Source: Ideonella sp. (GTDB taxonomy: Bacteria > Pseudomonadota > Gammaproteobacteria > Burkholderiales > Burkholderiaceae_C). From it: DNA of 64,000 bases. Where the stretch lies: NCBI GenBank assembly GCA_015075165.1, contig JABTUY010000003.1, positions 434,001-498,000 of the forward strand, read 5' to 3'. Shown here piece by piece: positions 1 to 7,537 of the stretch. How positions within the stretch are numbered: position 1 is the first letter of the stretch; every line of letters starts with the position of its first letter. The notes under the pieces were generated by a model. The model searched no databases. It was not told where the DNA came from and worked only from the letters and a program-made list of their open reading frames with translations. Both the position numbers and the translations under genes were made by a program.

Positions 1-740
1 TCGCGCGCAGCGGTCTTCTTCATCTCCCACAGCACGGCTCCGTCGGCCTGCGCTTCGGCGATGCACGATCGGCGCGGGATCGAAGCGAAGGCACCGGGCC
101 CGTCGCCGATGCGGATCATCAGACCGTGGTACTGCTGCACCACCTGCACGAAGTTGGCCTTCTGGAACGGCGTCGGCTCCACCATCGTCGGCAGCAGGCC
201 GATCAACGCAAGCTTCGGATTCAGCACTGCCTTGATCTTGCGCAGCCCCACGCGGTCATGGTTGAGTAGCCCGCTCACGCCGTCCATCGCCTCCTGGTTG
301 AGCTGGATCGGCGACAGCACGCAGTCGGCCGAGGCCAGCGCAGCGATGACGCGGATGTCAGGGTTCGGGTTGGTGTCGATCACGCAGACATCGAAGCGCG
401 CATCGACGGCAGCGAGGAAGGATCGGAACTGGCGCGCGAACGGCGTGTGCAGCGCCGGCTGGCGCTCCAGGCCGAGCAGCGCGCGGTCGCCGGGAACAAG
501 CGCGAAGGGCTTGTCAGGCAGCGGCTGCAGTGGCGCGGCGGCGGTGAACAGCGCATCGGCAGCGAAGCTGCTGACCGCGGCGCGACCCGATAGCCGCAGG
601 GGCTTGGACAAGTTGCCCTGGTGATCGAGGTCGATCGCCAGGACACGCTGGCCGCGATGAACGAGGTAGTGCGCCAAAAGGGTGGCGACGGCACTCTTGC
701 CGACGCCGCCCTTCTGGTTGCACAGAACAAGGGTCTTCAT
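1..740 (-). CDS. parA: ParA family partition ATPase (C-terminus beyond left edge)
   Basis: The reading frame starts at ATG 738-740 and stays open to the window edge, giving about 246 residues without a stop. The N-terminus carries the deviant Walker A motif KGGVGKS at residues 10-16, followed by a ParA-like core with a VIDTNPNPD segment in the Walker B region. ParA/Soj ATPases segregate DNA together with a ParB partner and act at the nucleoid. In PFGI-1/clc-type integrative elements a parA gene belongs to the maintenance module, which agrees with the ssb and DUF932 genes on the same strand upstream. No ParB is visible; it would lie to the left. The family call is secure. The role in element maintenance is inferred from context. 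Confidence 0.88.
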   Translation of the reverse strand, partial: MKTLVLCNQKGGVGKSAVATLLAHYLVHRGQRVLAIDLDHQGNLSKPLRLSGRAAVSSFAADALFTAAAPLQPLPDKPFALVPGDRALLGLERQPALHTPFARQFRSFLAAVDARFDVCVIDTNPNPDIRVIAALASADCVLSPIQLNQEAMDGVSGLLNHDRVGLRKIKAVLNPKLALIGLLPTMVEPTPFQKANFVQVVQQYHGLMIRIGDGPGAFASIPRRSCIAEAQADGAVLWEMKKTAAR

Positions 741-961
741 GGACGAGGTTCCTGCGCAAGCGGATCGCGGACCACCGACCCGGGAGGTGGGACGCGGACG
801 CGTGCGAGGGAGCCATGCCCGGCGCGCCATCCCTCGATGGGTGGCAGCCGGGCCGCGCGAGCCGGCCGAAGCGTCAAGCGACGGCCGGCGAGCGCGAGCT
901 ATGGAACCCGCAGCGCGAGCACCGCGCACGATCCATGATCGGCGCGGGCGAGTGGCTTTAG
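741..961. other. Intergenic region between parA and the DUF7673 gene
   Basis: A gene-free GC-rich stretch upstream of parA. I see no convincing open reading frame, sigma-70 promoter or terminator in it. Its right end runs into the palindromic repeat at 962-991. Confidence 0.5.
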
Positions 962-991
962 CGCGATGACTTTCTGCGATGAATCATCGCG
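962..991. repeat. Inverted repeat, copy 1 (downstream of the DUF7673 gene)
   Basis: Eight-base arms (CGCGATGA at 962-969 and TCATCGCG at 984-991) flank a 14-base spacer. The element closely resembles the one at 1416-1445: both read GCGATGACTTyCTG, then a GATGAA block, then TCATCGC. The two copies bracket the DUF7673 gene. No T-run follows, so it does not look like a standard terminator. Confidence 0.7.
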
Positions 992-997
992 GAAAGG

Positions 998-1354
998 TCA
1001 CCTTCCTTCGGGCCAGCGCAAGCCCCAGCGCGCGATGACGGCCTGCATGCGCCGGTCCCCATTGGGGACGAGCGTGTGCAGGTCAGCGCAGCCCCAGCGC
1101 AGCGCGTCCAGGCACTGCAGCATGTCGTCGCTGATCGCCACATCGACGGCGCGAAGCTCGAACGGGTCGAGCGGGAAGGCCTGGCCGTTGTAGGTCGCGG
1201 CCAGGAAGCGCGCGATGCGGGCGATCTGGCCGGAGTCGCGTTCCTCGGCCAGGCTCAGCAGGCGCGCGAAGGCTTGCGCGCCGGTGGCCGTTGCCGCGCG
1301 TGAACGGGTCTGGAACTCGTCGAGCGCGGCTTCGATCTCTTCGTGCGGGGTCAT
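998..1354 (-). CDS. DUF7673-type conserved protein of integrative elements
   Basis: Encodes 118 residues from ATG 1352-1354. A GGAG ribosome-binding site lies a few bases upstream on the minus strand, so I prefer this start over a longer open frame reaching 1441. The protein begins MTPHEEIEAALDEF and contains an FLAATYNGQAFPLDPF segment and an acidic ISDDMLQCLDALRWG block. This pattern matches the small DUF7673 proteins that accompany DUF932 and ssb genes in PFGI-1-like integrative elements. There is no signal peptide, membrane segment or catalytic motif I can name, and the function is unknown. The family name is from memory of such proteins. The gene is bracketed by two related palindromic repeats (962-991 and 1416-1445). 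Confidence 0.7.
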   Translation of the reverse strand: MTPHEEIEAALDEFQTRSRAATATGAQAFARLLSLAEERDSGQIARIARFLAATYNGQAFPLDPFELRAVDVAISDDMLQCLDALRWGCADLHTLVPNGDRRMQAVIARWGLRWPEGR

Positions 1355-1415
1355 GGTGACGGCTCCTCGAACGAGTGTGCGTCGCCCGATGGTCGGCCCG
1401 AGAGCGTGCCGAACA

Positions 1416-1445
1416 GGCGATGACTTCCTGGATGAAGTCATCGCC
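1416..1445. repeat. Perfect inverted repeat, copy 2 (upstream of the DUF7673 gene)
   Basis: A perfect 12-base stem: GGCGATGACTTC at 1416-1427 and GAAGTCATCGCC at 1434-1445, with loop CTGGAT. It lies between the stop of the DUF932 gene (1460) and the start of the DUF7673 gene (1354). It could be an mRNA processing or stabilising hairpin, or a protein-binding site. There is no T-run for an intrinsic terminator on the minus strand. Confidence 0.8.
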
Positions 1446-1459
1446 TTGCGGTCGGGCCA

Positions 1460-2328
1460 TCAGTGCGCAGCCTTGATCTGCCGCATCTCTTCGGCCAGCA
1501 TCCACAGCGCGCGGTTCAGGCTCACGCCGCGGTCGATGCTGCCGACCGGGCGCGTCTGGAGCCGGCGGCCCTGCACGCTGCGGCCGGGTTGCCCGCCACG
1601 CATCACGTTCTCCTGCACGCGCTGGAACGTCGCCCAGAGGTTGTGCCCGATGTCCTCGATGCGGCGCGCCTCGTTGAGCTGCTCGGCCGTCACCGGCGCT
1701 GGCCGGTGCCCGCCCGTCTCTTCGACCGGACGTTCGCCGAAGCGCAGTGCGAGTGCGGCGGTCGCGAAGGCGATCTCCTCGCACGGCTCCAGCGGCAACG
1801 CCTTCATAGCCTCGGTGTGATGGTTGACGGCCTCGAACTCGTCGAGCACGCGGAAGGCACCCTCGATCACCTCGCCCTGGATGTTGCCCTTGTGCGGGAT
1901 GCGGATGTCCCCCACCACGTCGCCCACCACCAGGCCATTGCAGCAGACGAACCGGAACATCCCGCGAGCATCTGGTAGCTGCTCGCGCCGTCGTGGCTGT
2001 TGATGAGGATGATTTCGTTCGCCTCGGGCCGGGTCGAGACTTGCCCCGCATGGCGCATGCGGATCATGTGCTTGGTGTAGGCGGCCTTGCCCTCGATGCG
2101 GCTCGCGCCCTGGGCGACCATGAAGGGCTCGAAGCCCTCCTTGCGCAGCCCGCGCAGCACTTCGATGGTCGGGATGTAGGTGTAGCGCTCGGAGCGGCTG
2201 GCGTGCTTGCCCTCGGCAAAGACCGATGGGGCAGCGGTGCGCATCTGGTCCTCGCTCAGCGGGACATCGGCACGGAGAACACGGGTGTTGCGCGCAAAGC
2301 GCGTCGCAAGTGTCGGCGTTGAGTACAT
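1460..2328 (-). pseudogene. DUF932 family protein gene, split by a one-base frameshift
   Basis: The gene starts at ATG 2328 behind an AAGGA site. The first frame runs through NEIILINSHDGASSYQMLAG and then loses homology. The second frame continues directly with MFRFVCCNGLVVGD and runs to the stop at 1460. Family members read SSYQMLAG-MFRFVC without a break, so one base is missing at about 1960/1961 (GGATG where GGCATG is expected). Repaired, the product would be about 289 residues. DUF932 proteins are common in phages, plasmids and integrative elements and are often annotated as phage/plasmid-related TIGR03299-like proteins; their function is unknown. The break may be a real mutation, a programmed shift or a sequencing error. 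The ATG sitting at the junction could restart translation of the C-terminal 166 residues. Confidence 0.85.
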
Positions 2329-2391
2329 GTCGGTTCCTTCAATCGACGAAATGGATGAAGGGGCGGAACGGCAGGCGCTCCGCCCGTGTGG

Positions 2392-2898
2392 TCAGAACGG
2401 GATCGGGTCGCCGTGCTCGTCGAGCTCGGCTTGTTCGGTGGCGGGCTTCTTGCCCTTGGTGGACTTGCCACCCTTCGCCTTCGCGATCGGCTTCGACGCG
2501 GGCATGGGGTCGCCTTCCTCGGGCGTCGGGCCGTGCTTGCCGCGCAGCGCCTCGCCTTCTGCCTTGGTGTCGAGGTAGTCGATTTCCTCGGCCGTGAAGG
2601 CCATCGAATAGACCGTCTCGCCCTCGCGCTCGTAGTTGTTGTTCTGCACGCGACCCACCACGTTGACGTGGCTCCCCTTGGCGAGGTACTGCGCCGCGTT
2701 CTCGGCCCGCTGGCCCCACAGCGTCCACTGGATCGCGGTCGCCTCCTCGCCGCGGTTCTCGGCGGATCCCTTGCGGGTGTTGCTGATCGCGGTCAGCGTC
2801 GCCTTGCTGACGGGCTGCCCGTCGCGGCCTTTCACGGAGACCAGACGCACGGCCGAAGCCAGGTGCGCATTGCGTTGTTCGACTCGAACGAAAGCCAT
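2392..2898 (-). CDS. ssb: Single-stranded DNA-binding protein of the integrative element
   Basis: Encodes 168 residues from ATG 2896-2898, preceded by GGAG eight bases upstream. The long open frame extends further upstream, but the residues there are low-complexity and unlike SSB. The N-terminal two thirds form an OB-fold, with the typical QWTLWGQRAENAAQYLAKG and VNVVGRVQNNNYEREG stretches. A Lys/Ala/Gly-rich linker follows, and the protein ends DPIPF, the acidic-hydrophobic SSB tip that recruits partner proteins. Mobile SSBs coat single-stranded DNA during conjugative transfer or element replication. The gene is first in the ssb-DUF932-DUF7673-parA direction, as in clc/PFGI-1 elements. Family is clear; element role is inferred from the neighbours. 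Confidence 0.92.
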   Translation of the reverse strand: MAFVRVEQRNAHLASAVRLVSVKGRDGQPVSKATLTAISNTRKGSAENRGEEATAIQWTLWGQRAENAAQYLAKGSHVNVVGRVQNNNYEREGETVYSMAFTAEEIDYLDTKAEGEALRGKHGPTPEEGDPMPASKPIAKAKGGKSTKGKKPATEQAELDEHGDPIPF

Positions 2899-3010
2899 GA
2901 TGAACTCCTCATCGGAAAGACCAGCCGCATCCCGCATCGGGCTGCTGAAAACTGATCCTTCTGCTCGGACTCCTCGCTCCCGCCCTGGGGCGGGCGGGGG
3001 GTGGGGTGGC

Positions 3011-3030
3011 TGTTCGAGCGGGAGCGAACA
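3011..3030. promoter_or_regulatory. Inverted repeat upstream of ssb, possible operator
   Basis: TGTTCG (3011-3016) and CGAACA (3025-3030) form perfect six-base half-sites around an 8-base spacer, about 113 bases upstream of the ssb start. The spacing of half-site centres (14 bases) is too long for one helical turn, so an operator role is only a suggestion. No clear -10/-35 pair is seen near it. Confidence 0.35.
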
Positions 3031-3651
3031 CACCAAACGGCGAGTCGGTTCATCCGCCCGCCGCATTGAAGATCCCCCAGCAAGTCCCCCTCACATGGGA
3101 CGGGGGCGCGGCCTGGGGGATCGCGGTGGGCTGAACCGGCGCGACGCAAGCGACCGCAGCCCAAGAGGGCCTGAGCACCCGCGGTCGGCGTAACAGCTCC
3201 GCTGGCGCGACAGACGCCGCGAGCGGCCCGCCAACGTTCACGAGGACCGGCGCCTCTGCGGCCGACGTGCCACCAAGCGCAGCGACTGGCGCGGCGGTCG
3301 AGCCGGCCGGAGCACTTCGCGCATTGCCTGTTTAGGCGGCCCGGCTCCGGGCGTGGCGGGTGGCCGGGGTGACGATCTGGCCGGCTGGGCGCGCCCGGAG
3401 TCGAAGCGCAGCGCAGCGACGAAGCGAACCGCCGGCCAGTTCGTCAAGTGCGCGAGCGAATCAGATGGCGGTCGCGTACCCGCGACGGCCGTCCGCGAGC
3501 GCGCGATCCCCGGCCACGGGAAGGGCGGCCTTCGTCACTCTGCCGGCGCAGCCGGCCTGACCGTGTTGCGCGAAGGATGGAAGCCCGGCAGGGTCGAGAC
3601 ACGGAGCGCAGCGACAGGGCTCGATGCGCAGCACGACAGCCTGACCCCGCT

Positions 3652-3700
3652 AGCGGGGGACGCGCACTCCGTTGGAAGCGGGGGACGCGCCCTCCGTTGA
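3652..3700. repeat. Two-copy tandem repeat of about 25 bp
   Basis: Unit 1 (3652-3676) and unit 2 (3677-3700) share AGCGGGGGACGCGC, one variable base, then CTCCGTTG, and differ by one substitution and one base of length. Unit 1 overlaps the palindrome at 3645-3658. The array lies at the presumed element-chromosome junction. Confidence 0.75.
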
Positions 3701-3814
3701 AGCGTCTCGCCAATTACTGCGCCGCGATTCAATCCGATCAGCCCACTGCTCGCCACACGGCGCCGTCCTATAGCGGGACTTCTCCGCGCGCGCGTGAAAA
3801 AGAAACGCCTGCGC

Positions 3815-4807
3815 CTACACCGCAGCGGCCACGCCGGCCGCGTGCGCCTGCTGGTCGGCGTGATAGCTGGAACGCACCAGCGCGCCGACGGCGGCGTGCG
3901 TGAAGCCCATCGCCCGTGCTTCGTCCTCGAACCTCGCAAAGGTGTCGGGATGCACGTAGCGCAACACCGGCAGGTGGTGGCCACTGGGCGCGAGGTACTG
4001 GCCAATGGTCAGCATGTCGATGTCGTGCGCGCGCATGTCGCGCATCACCGCGAGGATCTCGTCGTCGGTCTCGCCCAGGCCGACCATCAGACCGCTCTTG
4101 GTCGGCACCGAGGGGTGCAGGGCCTTGAACTTCTTCAGCAGGTTCAGACTGAAGGAGTAGTCGCTCCCCGGCCGCGCCTCCTTGTACAGGCGCGGCACGG
4201 TTTCCAGGTTGTGGTTCATCACGTCGGGCGGCGCGGCCTTAAGGATCTCGAGCGCGCGGTCGTCGCGGCCGCGGAAGTCGGGCACCAGCACTTCGATCGT
4301 CGTGCCCGGCGACAGCTCGCGCGTCTTCTCGATGCAAGCGACGAAGTGCGCTGCCCCGCCGTCGCGCAGGTCATCGCGATCGACGCTGGTGATGACCACG
4401 TACTTGAGCTTCAGCGCGGCGATCGTGCGCGCCAGGTTCAGCGGCTCGTCGGCATCCAGCGGGTCCGGCCGGCCGTGGCCGACATCGCAGAACGGGCAGC
4501 GACGCGTGCACTTGTCGCCCATGATCATGAACGTGGCCGTGCCTTTGCCGAAGCACTCGCCGATGTTCGGGCACGAGGCTTCCTCGCAGACCGAATGCAG
4601 CTTGTGATCGCGCAGGATCTGCTTGATCTCGTAGAAGCGCGAGCTCGGCGTCGCGGCCTTGACACGGATCCAGTCGGGCTTCTTCAGGGTTTCGGCCGGC
4701 ACCACCTTGATCGGGATGCGCGCCGTCTTGGCCTGCGCCTTCTGCTTGGCGGTCGCGACGTAGGTGCCGCCGACAGAACTGCCGTCCGACTCAGGCACCG
4801 TTGTCAC
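3815..4807 (-). CDS. lipA: Lipoyl synthase
   Basis: A 330-residue radical SAM enzyme that inserts two sulfurs into octanoyl groups on lipoyl domains. It completes the cofactor of the 2-oxoacid dehydrogenases, including the PDH complex encoded at 10,399-16,494. The auxiliary cluster cysteines are C74, C79 and C85 (CX4CX5C), and the radical SAM cluster cysteines are C100, C104 and C107 (CX3CX2C). The conserved C-terminal RSSYHAD motif is present. The start overlaps the end of the pdhR-like gene by 17 bases, so the two genes are probably translated together and lipA may come under PdhR-type control. No lipB (octanoyl transferase) is found next to it, where many proteobacteria place it. Function certain; regulation inferred. 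Confidence 0.97.
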   Translation of the reverse strand: MTTVPESDGSSVGGTYVATAKQKAQAKTARIPIKVVPAETLKKPDWIRVKAATPSSRFYEIKQILRDHKLHSVCEEASCPNIGECFGKGTATFMIMGDKCTRRCPFCDVGHGRPDPLDADEPLNLARTIAALKLKYVVITSVDRDDLRDGGAAHFVACIEKTRELSPGTTIEVLVPDFRGRDDRALEILKAAPPDVMNHNLETVPRLYKEARPGSDYSFSLNLLKKFKALHPSVPTKSGLMVGLGETDDEILAVMRDMRAHDIDMLTIGQYLAPSGHHLPVLRYVHPDTFARFEDEARAMGFTHAAVGALVRSSYHADQQAHAAGVAAAV

Positions 4808-5651
4808 CTTCGGGGCGCCTGCGGCCGCGGGCCGCGCTCGGGGCTGGGGCCGGAGCGGTAGCGCCGTTGCCCGACTTGCGGCCGACCTTCCTCGCGGCCT
4901 CGCGCAGGCTCGCCTGCACGAAGCTCAGGTGGATGTTCGCCGCCGCACGCGCCGCCTCCGGGTCGCGCGTGGTGATGGCCTTGGCGATCTGGGCATGCTG
5001 ATCGTCGAGCAGCGTCACGTTCTCCGCCTGGTGGCACAGCGCCTCGCGTGAGCGCAGCATGTTGATGCGCATCAGGTTGAAGATGCCGCGCATCACGTGC
5101 ACAAGGGCAACGTTGTGCGAGGCCTCGGCAACGGCCATGTGAAAGTCGACGTCGCGATCGGTGTCCTTGAGCGGGTCGACGGGGCCCTTGCGTCGCTTCA
5201 TCGTGCCCACGATCTCGCGCAGCCGTTTGTCGTCAGCCTCGGTGGCACGCAATGCGGCGAACTCGGCGGCCACGCACTCCAGCCCGTGGCGCAGTTCGAG
5301 GATGTCGTCGACGGTCTCGGGGTGGCGCTGCAGCAGGTGCACCAGGGGGTCGGTGATCGTCGGCGCGGTCACGTCGGTGACGCTGAAGCCGCCGCCTCTG
5401 CGCGCCTGTAGCAGGCCGCGGCTTTCGAGAATCAGGAGCGCCTCGCGCAGCGACGGGCGCGACACATCGAGCTGCTGGGCGAGGTCACGCTCCGCCGGAA
5501 GCCTGTCGCCGGGCTTCAGCTTGCCGGTGGCGATGAGGTCTTCGATCTGGTCGGTGATCGTATCCGACAGGCGGGGGCGGCGGACGTGAGGGACGGCGCG
5601 GAATGACGGCTGGTTTGCCACGGCGGCTCCTGCTTGAACTGCGTCTGCCAT
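4791..5651 (-). CDS. pdhR: GntR/FadR-family regulator, PdhR-like
   Basis: Encodes 286 residues from ATG 5651. An N-terminal winged helix-turn-helix begins near [16 protein letters not shown] and includes the [11 protein letters not shown] recognition helix. An FCD effector domain follows, with the [23 protein letters not shown] stretch closely resembling E. coli PdhR (pyruvate-responsive repressor of pdh). The C-terminal 35 residues are low-complexity. Longer open frames up to 5777 would include the promoter and operator, so the start at 5651 is preferred; it lies inside a hairpin. A TTGGTaagACCAA operator overlaps its -35 box (5705-5717), which implies autorepression, and the same sequence lies upstream of aceE. 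The effector is presumably pyruvate or a related 2-oxo/2-hydroxy acid. Family is sure; PdhR orthology is likely rather than proven. Confidence 0.87.
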   Translation of the reverse strand: MADAVQAGAAVANQPSFRAVPHVRRPRLSDTITDQIEDLIATGKLKPGDRLPAERDLAQQLDVSRPSLREALLILESRGLLQARRGGGFSVTDVTAPTITDPLVHLLQRHPETVDDILELRHGLECVAAEFAALRATEADDKRLREIVGTMKRRKGPVDPLKDTDRDVDFHMAVAEASHNVALVHVMRGIFNLMRINMLRSREALCHQAENVTLLDDQHAQIAKAITTRDPEAARAAANIHLSFVQASLREAARKVGRKSGNGATAPAPAPSAARGRRRPEGDNGA

Positions 5652-5669
5652 GCGGGGTAACCCGCATGG
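5648..5669 (-). promoter_or_regulatory. Perfect hairpin enclosing the pdhR start codon
   Basis: CCATGCGGG (5648-5656) and CCCGCATGG (5661-5669) form a perfect nine-base stem with a four-base loop. The pdhR start codon (5649-5651) is in one arm. No good Shine-Dalgarno sequence precedes it. In mRNA the hairpin would bury the start codon; in DNA it could be a second protein-binding site. Both roles are inference. Confidence 0.6.
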
Positions 5670-5688
5670 AACTGTTGGCGACACCCCA

Positions 5689-5717
5689 ATACTATCCGGT
5701 TCGCTTGGTAAGACCAA
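5689..5717 (-). promoter_or_regulatory. pdhR promoter with PdhR-type operator over the -35 box
   Basis: On the minus strand, TTGGTC (5712-5717) and TAGTAT (5689-5694) are separated by exactly 17 bases, a plausible sigma-70 pair. The -35 hexamer lies inside the perfect palindrome TTGGTaagACCAA (5705-5717), which matches the TTGGTnnnACCAA core recognised by E. coli PdhR. A repressor bound here would block its own transcription and could also act on the divergent dctP gene. Confidence 0.8.
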
Positions 5718-5843
5718 CATGACCAGCATTCCAGTCCGTCCAAGCAGATCATTCAGTCCAGCCCTGCTGCCGTCCACCCTTGCTCAATGAACCCCAACGC
5801 CGCAGCACCTCGCACGCACATCAAACCTACACGGAGCATTCCC

Positions 5844-6896
5844 ATGCGTTCACGAATCAAGCCCCTGGCGGCGACGGCCGCACTCGTCCTGTCTGTTTGC
5901 GGCGCTCAGGCGCAGGAAAACGTGCGCTGGGGCATCCCGATGGCCTTCGGCGCCAACCTCACCGCGCTGGGCGACACCATGCCGTGGGTTTCCGAGCAGT
6001 TGAAGAAGGTGTCGGGCGGCACGATCAACCTGCAGGTTTTCGAGCCGGGCAAGCTCGTTCCTGCGCTGGGCATCTTCGATGCCGTCTCCACCGGCAAGGT
6101 CGAGGCCGGCTACAGCTTCATGGGATACGAGGTGGGCAAGGTGCCCGTCTCGGCCATCTTCGGGGCGCTGCCCTTCGGCATGGAAACGCCGCAGTTCGCT
6201 GCGTGGATCTACTACGGCGGTGGCGATGCGCTGCTGAAAGAGGCCTACAAGGCGCACAACGTGTACCCGATCTTCTGCGGATCGATCAGCCCCGAGGCGG
6301 CGGGCTGGTTCAAGAAGGAGATCAAGACGCCGGAAGACCTGAAGGGCATGAAGTTCCGCGCGGCGGCACTGGGCGGCAAGATCTACCAGAAGCTCGGCGC
6401 CTCGGTGACGATGCTGCCGGGTGGCGAGTTGTTCCAGGCGCTCGAGAAAGGCGTGCTCGACGGCACCGAGTTCTCGCTGCCGACCGTGGACGACCAACTC
6501 GGCTTCCAGAAGATCGCCAAGAACTATTACCTTCCTGGCTGGCACCAGCCCTCGACCAATCAGTTCCTGTACGTCAACACGGCGGCATGGGCCAAGCTCA
6601 AGCCGCAGACGCAGGCGCAGATCGAGACCGCCTGCACGGCGGGCGTGATCATGTCGCTGGCCAAGGCCGAGGCGTTGCAGGGCGACATCCTCGCCAAGTT
6701 CGAGAAGGAAGGCGTGCAGCTGCGCCAGTTCGGCAAGCCGATGCTCGACGCCTTCGCCAAGGCCTCGAAGGAAGTGCTCGCCGAGGAGTCGGCCAAGGAC
6801 CCGATGTTCAAGAAGGTCTACGACAGCATGTCGGCGTTCCAGAACAAGAACCGCAAGTGGCACAACTTCGGGTACCTGCCGCGCGACTACAAGTGA
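5844..6896 (+). CDS. dctP: TRAP transporter substrate-binding protein, DctP family
   Basis: Encodes 350 residues. ATG 5844 follows a GGAG site and opens a standard signal peptide (MRSRIKPLAATAALVLSVCG, ending AQA/QE); an upstream in-frame ATG at 5787 lacks both. The mature protein has DctP-fold features such as the EDLKGMKFR and ELFQALEKGVLDGTEFS segments that contain the carboxylate-binding Arg region. It would bind an organic acid in the periplasm and deliver it to DctQM. The substrate cannot be read from sequence. The divergent pdhR-like gene and nearby PDH genes suggest pyruvate, lactate or another 2-oxo/2-hydroxy acid. A small hairpin follows the stop codon. Confidence 0.9.
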   Translation: MRSRIKPLAATAALVLSVCGAQAQENVRWGIPMAFGANLTALGDTMPWVSEQLKKVSGGTINLQVFEPGKLVPALGIFDAVSTGKVEAGYSFMGYEVGKVPVSAIFGALPFGMETPQFAAWIYYGGGDALLKEAYKAHNVYPIFCGSISPEAAGWFKKEIKTPEDLKGMKFRAAALGGKIYQKLGASVTMLPGGELFQALEKGVLDGTEFSLPTVDDQLGFQKIAKNYYLPGWHQPSTNQFLYVNTAAWAKLKPQTQAQIETACTAGVIMSLAKAEALQGDILAKFEKEGVQLRQFGKPMLDAFAKASKEVLAEESAKDPMFKKVYDSMSAFQNKNRKWHNFGYLPRDYK

Positions 6897-6917
6897 CGCT
6901 GGCCTGAGCACCAGCCC

Positions 6918-6936
6918 GGCCCGCCCGTTGCGGGCC
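6918..6936 (+). other. Intercistronic hairpin between dctP and dctQ
   Basis: GGCCCGC and GCGGGCC form a perfect seven-base stem with loop CCGTT, between the dctP stop and the dctQ ribosome-binding site. There is no T-run. Hairpins here often protect the 3' end of the binding-protein mRNA, allowing more binding protein than membrane subunits. Confidence 0.6.
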
Positions 6937-6950
6937 TCTGAGGAGACAAC

Positions 6951-7505
6951 ATGAAGACCGATCAAAGCGGCCCCCAAGCCGGGCCATCGGGCATTGCCTT
7001 GCCCACTACCGCGTTCTCACGAGCAGGCGACCGCGTCATCGGCTGGTTCGGCGAGGTCGCCTCGGCCCTGTGGACGGTGCTGGTGGCGGTGATCGTGGTG
7101 CAGGTCGTGGCGCGCTACGCCTTCAACAAGGGCTCGATCACCATGGAGGAGCTGCAATGGCACCTCTATGCCATCGGCTTCATGCTGGGCATCGCCTTCA
7201 CCGAGGTCCGCGAACGCAACGTGCGCATCGACGTGCTCGCCGAGCGCTTTTCGCAGCGCACTCGGCAGTGGATCGAGCTGGGCGGCATCGTCATGATGCT
7301 TCTCACCTTCTGCGGCTTCGTCATTTGGTTCGCGGTGCCGTACTTCTGGAGCTCGTTCCAGCTCAACGAGACCTCGGCATCTCCGGGGGGCCTGCCCTAC
7401 CGCTGGTTCCTGAAGTCGTTCATCGTCACGGCGTTCCTGCTGCTTGCCCTCGCCGGCTTGTCGCGCTTGACGCGCGTCTGGGCCGCCCTGTTCGGCCACC
7501 GCTGA
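6951..7505 (+). CDS. dctQ: TRAP transporter small membrane subunit, DctQ family
   Basis: Encodes 184 residues; ATG 6951 follows a GAGGAG site. The protein has about four predicted transmembrane helices. It contains the typical DctQ segment with a Glu-Glu pair near the second helix (TMEELQWHLYAIGFMLGIAF) followed by REERNV-like charged residues (VRERNVRIDVL). DctQ pairs with the large DctM subunit in the inner membrane to form the Na+-driven transporter fed by DctP. The N-terminal 25 residues are polar and variable. It sits 54 bases after dctP and 32 bases before dctM, so the three genes form one operon. Confidence 0.92.
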   Translation: MKTDQSGPQAGPSGIALPTTAFSRAGDRVIGWFGEVASALWTVLVAVIVVQVVARYAFNKGSITMEELQWHLYAIGFMLGIAFTEVRERNVRIDVLAERFSQRTRQWIELGGIVMMLLTFCGFVIWFAVPYFWSSFQLNETSASPGGLPYRWFLKSFIVTAFLLLALAGLSRLTRVWAALFGHR

Positions 7506-7537
7506 CCGCCGACCGGGCACGCTTCAAGAGACACACC

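Larger units (their letters stand above)
2899..3814. other. Gene-free GC-rich region between the integrative element and lipA
   Basis: About 900 bases without a believable gene; the open frames here are Arg/Ala/Pro-rich shadows. It holds a GC hairpin at 2979-2994, an inverted repeat at 3011-3030, a 14-base palindrome CCCCGCTAGCGGGG at 3645-3658 and a tandem repeat at 3652-3700. From about 3720 to lipA the composition is less extreme. This is the likely junction between the mobile element and the chromosome, but I find no integrase, tRNA gene or duplicated att sequence. Confidence 0.5.

Noticed and set aside
2899-3066. N-terminal extension of ssb
   Set aside because: The extra residues are Pro/Arg/Ser-rich and unlike SSB, while ATG 2898 has a good ribosome-binding site.
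5787-5843. Upstream start for dctP
   Set aside because: It would put 19 polar residues before the signal peptide and has no ribosome-binding site; ATG 5844 has GGAG and a proper signal sequence.
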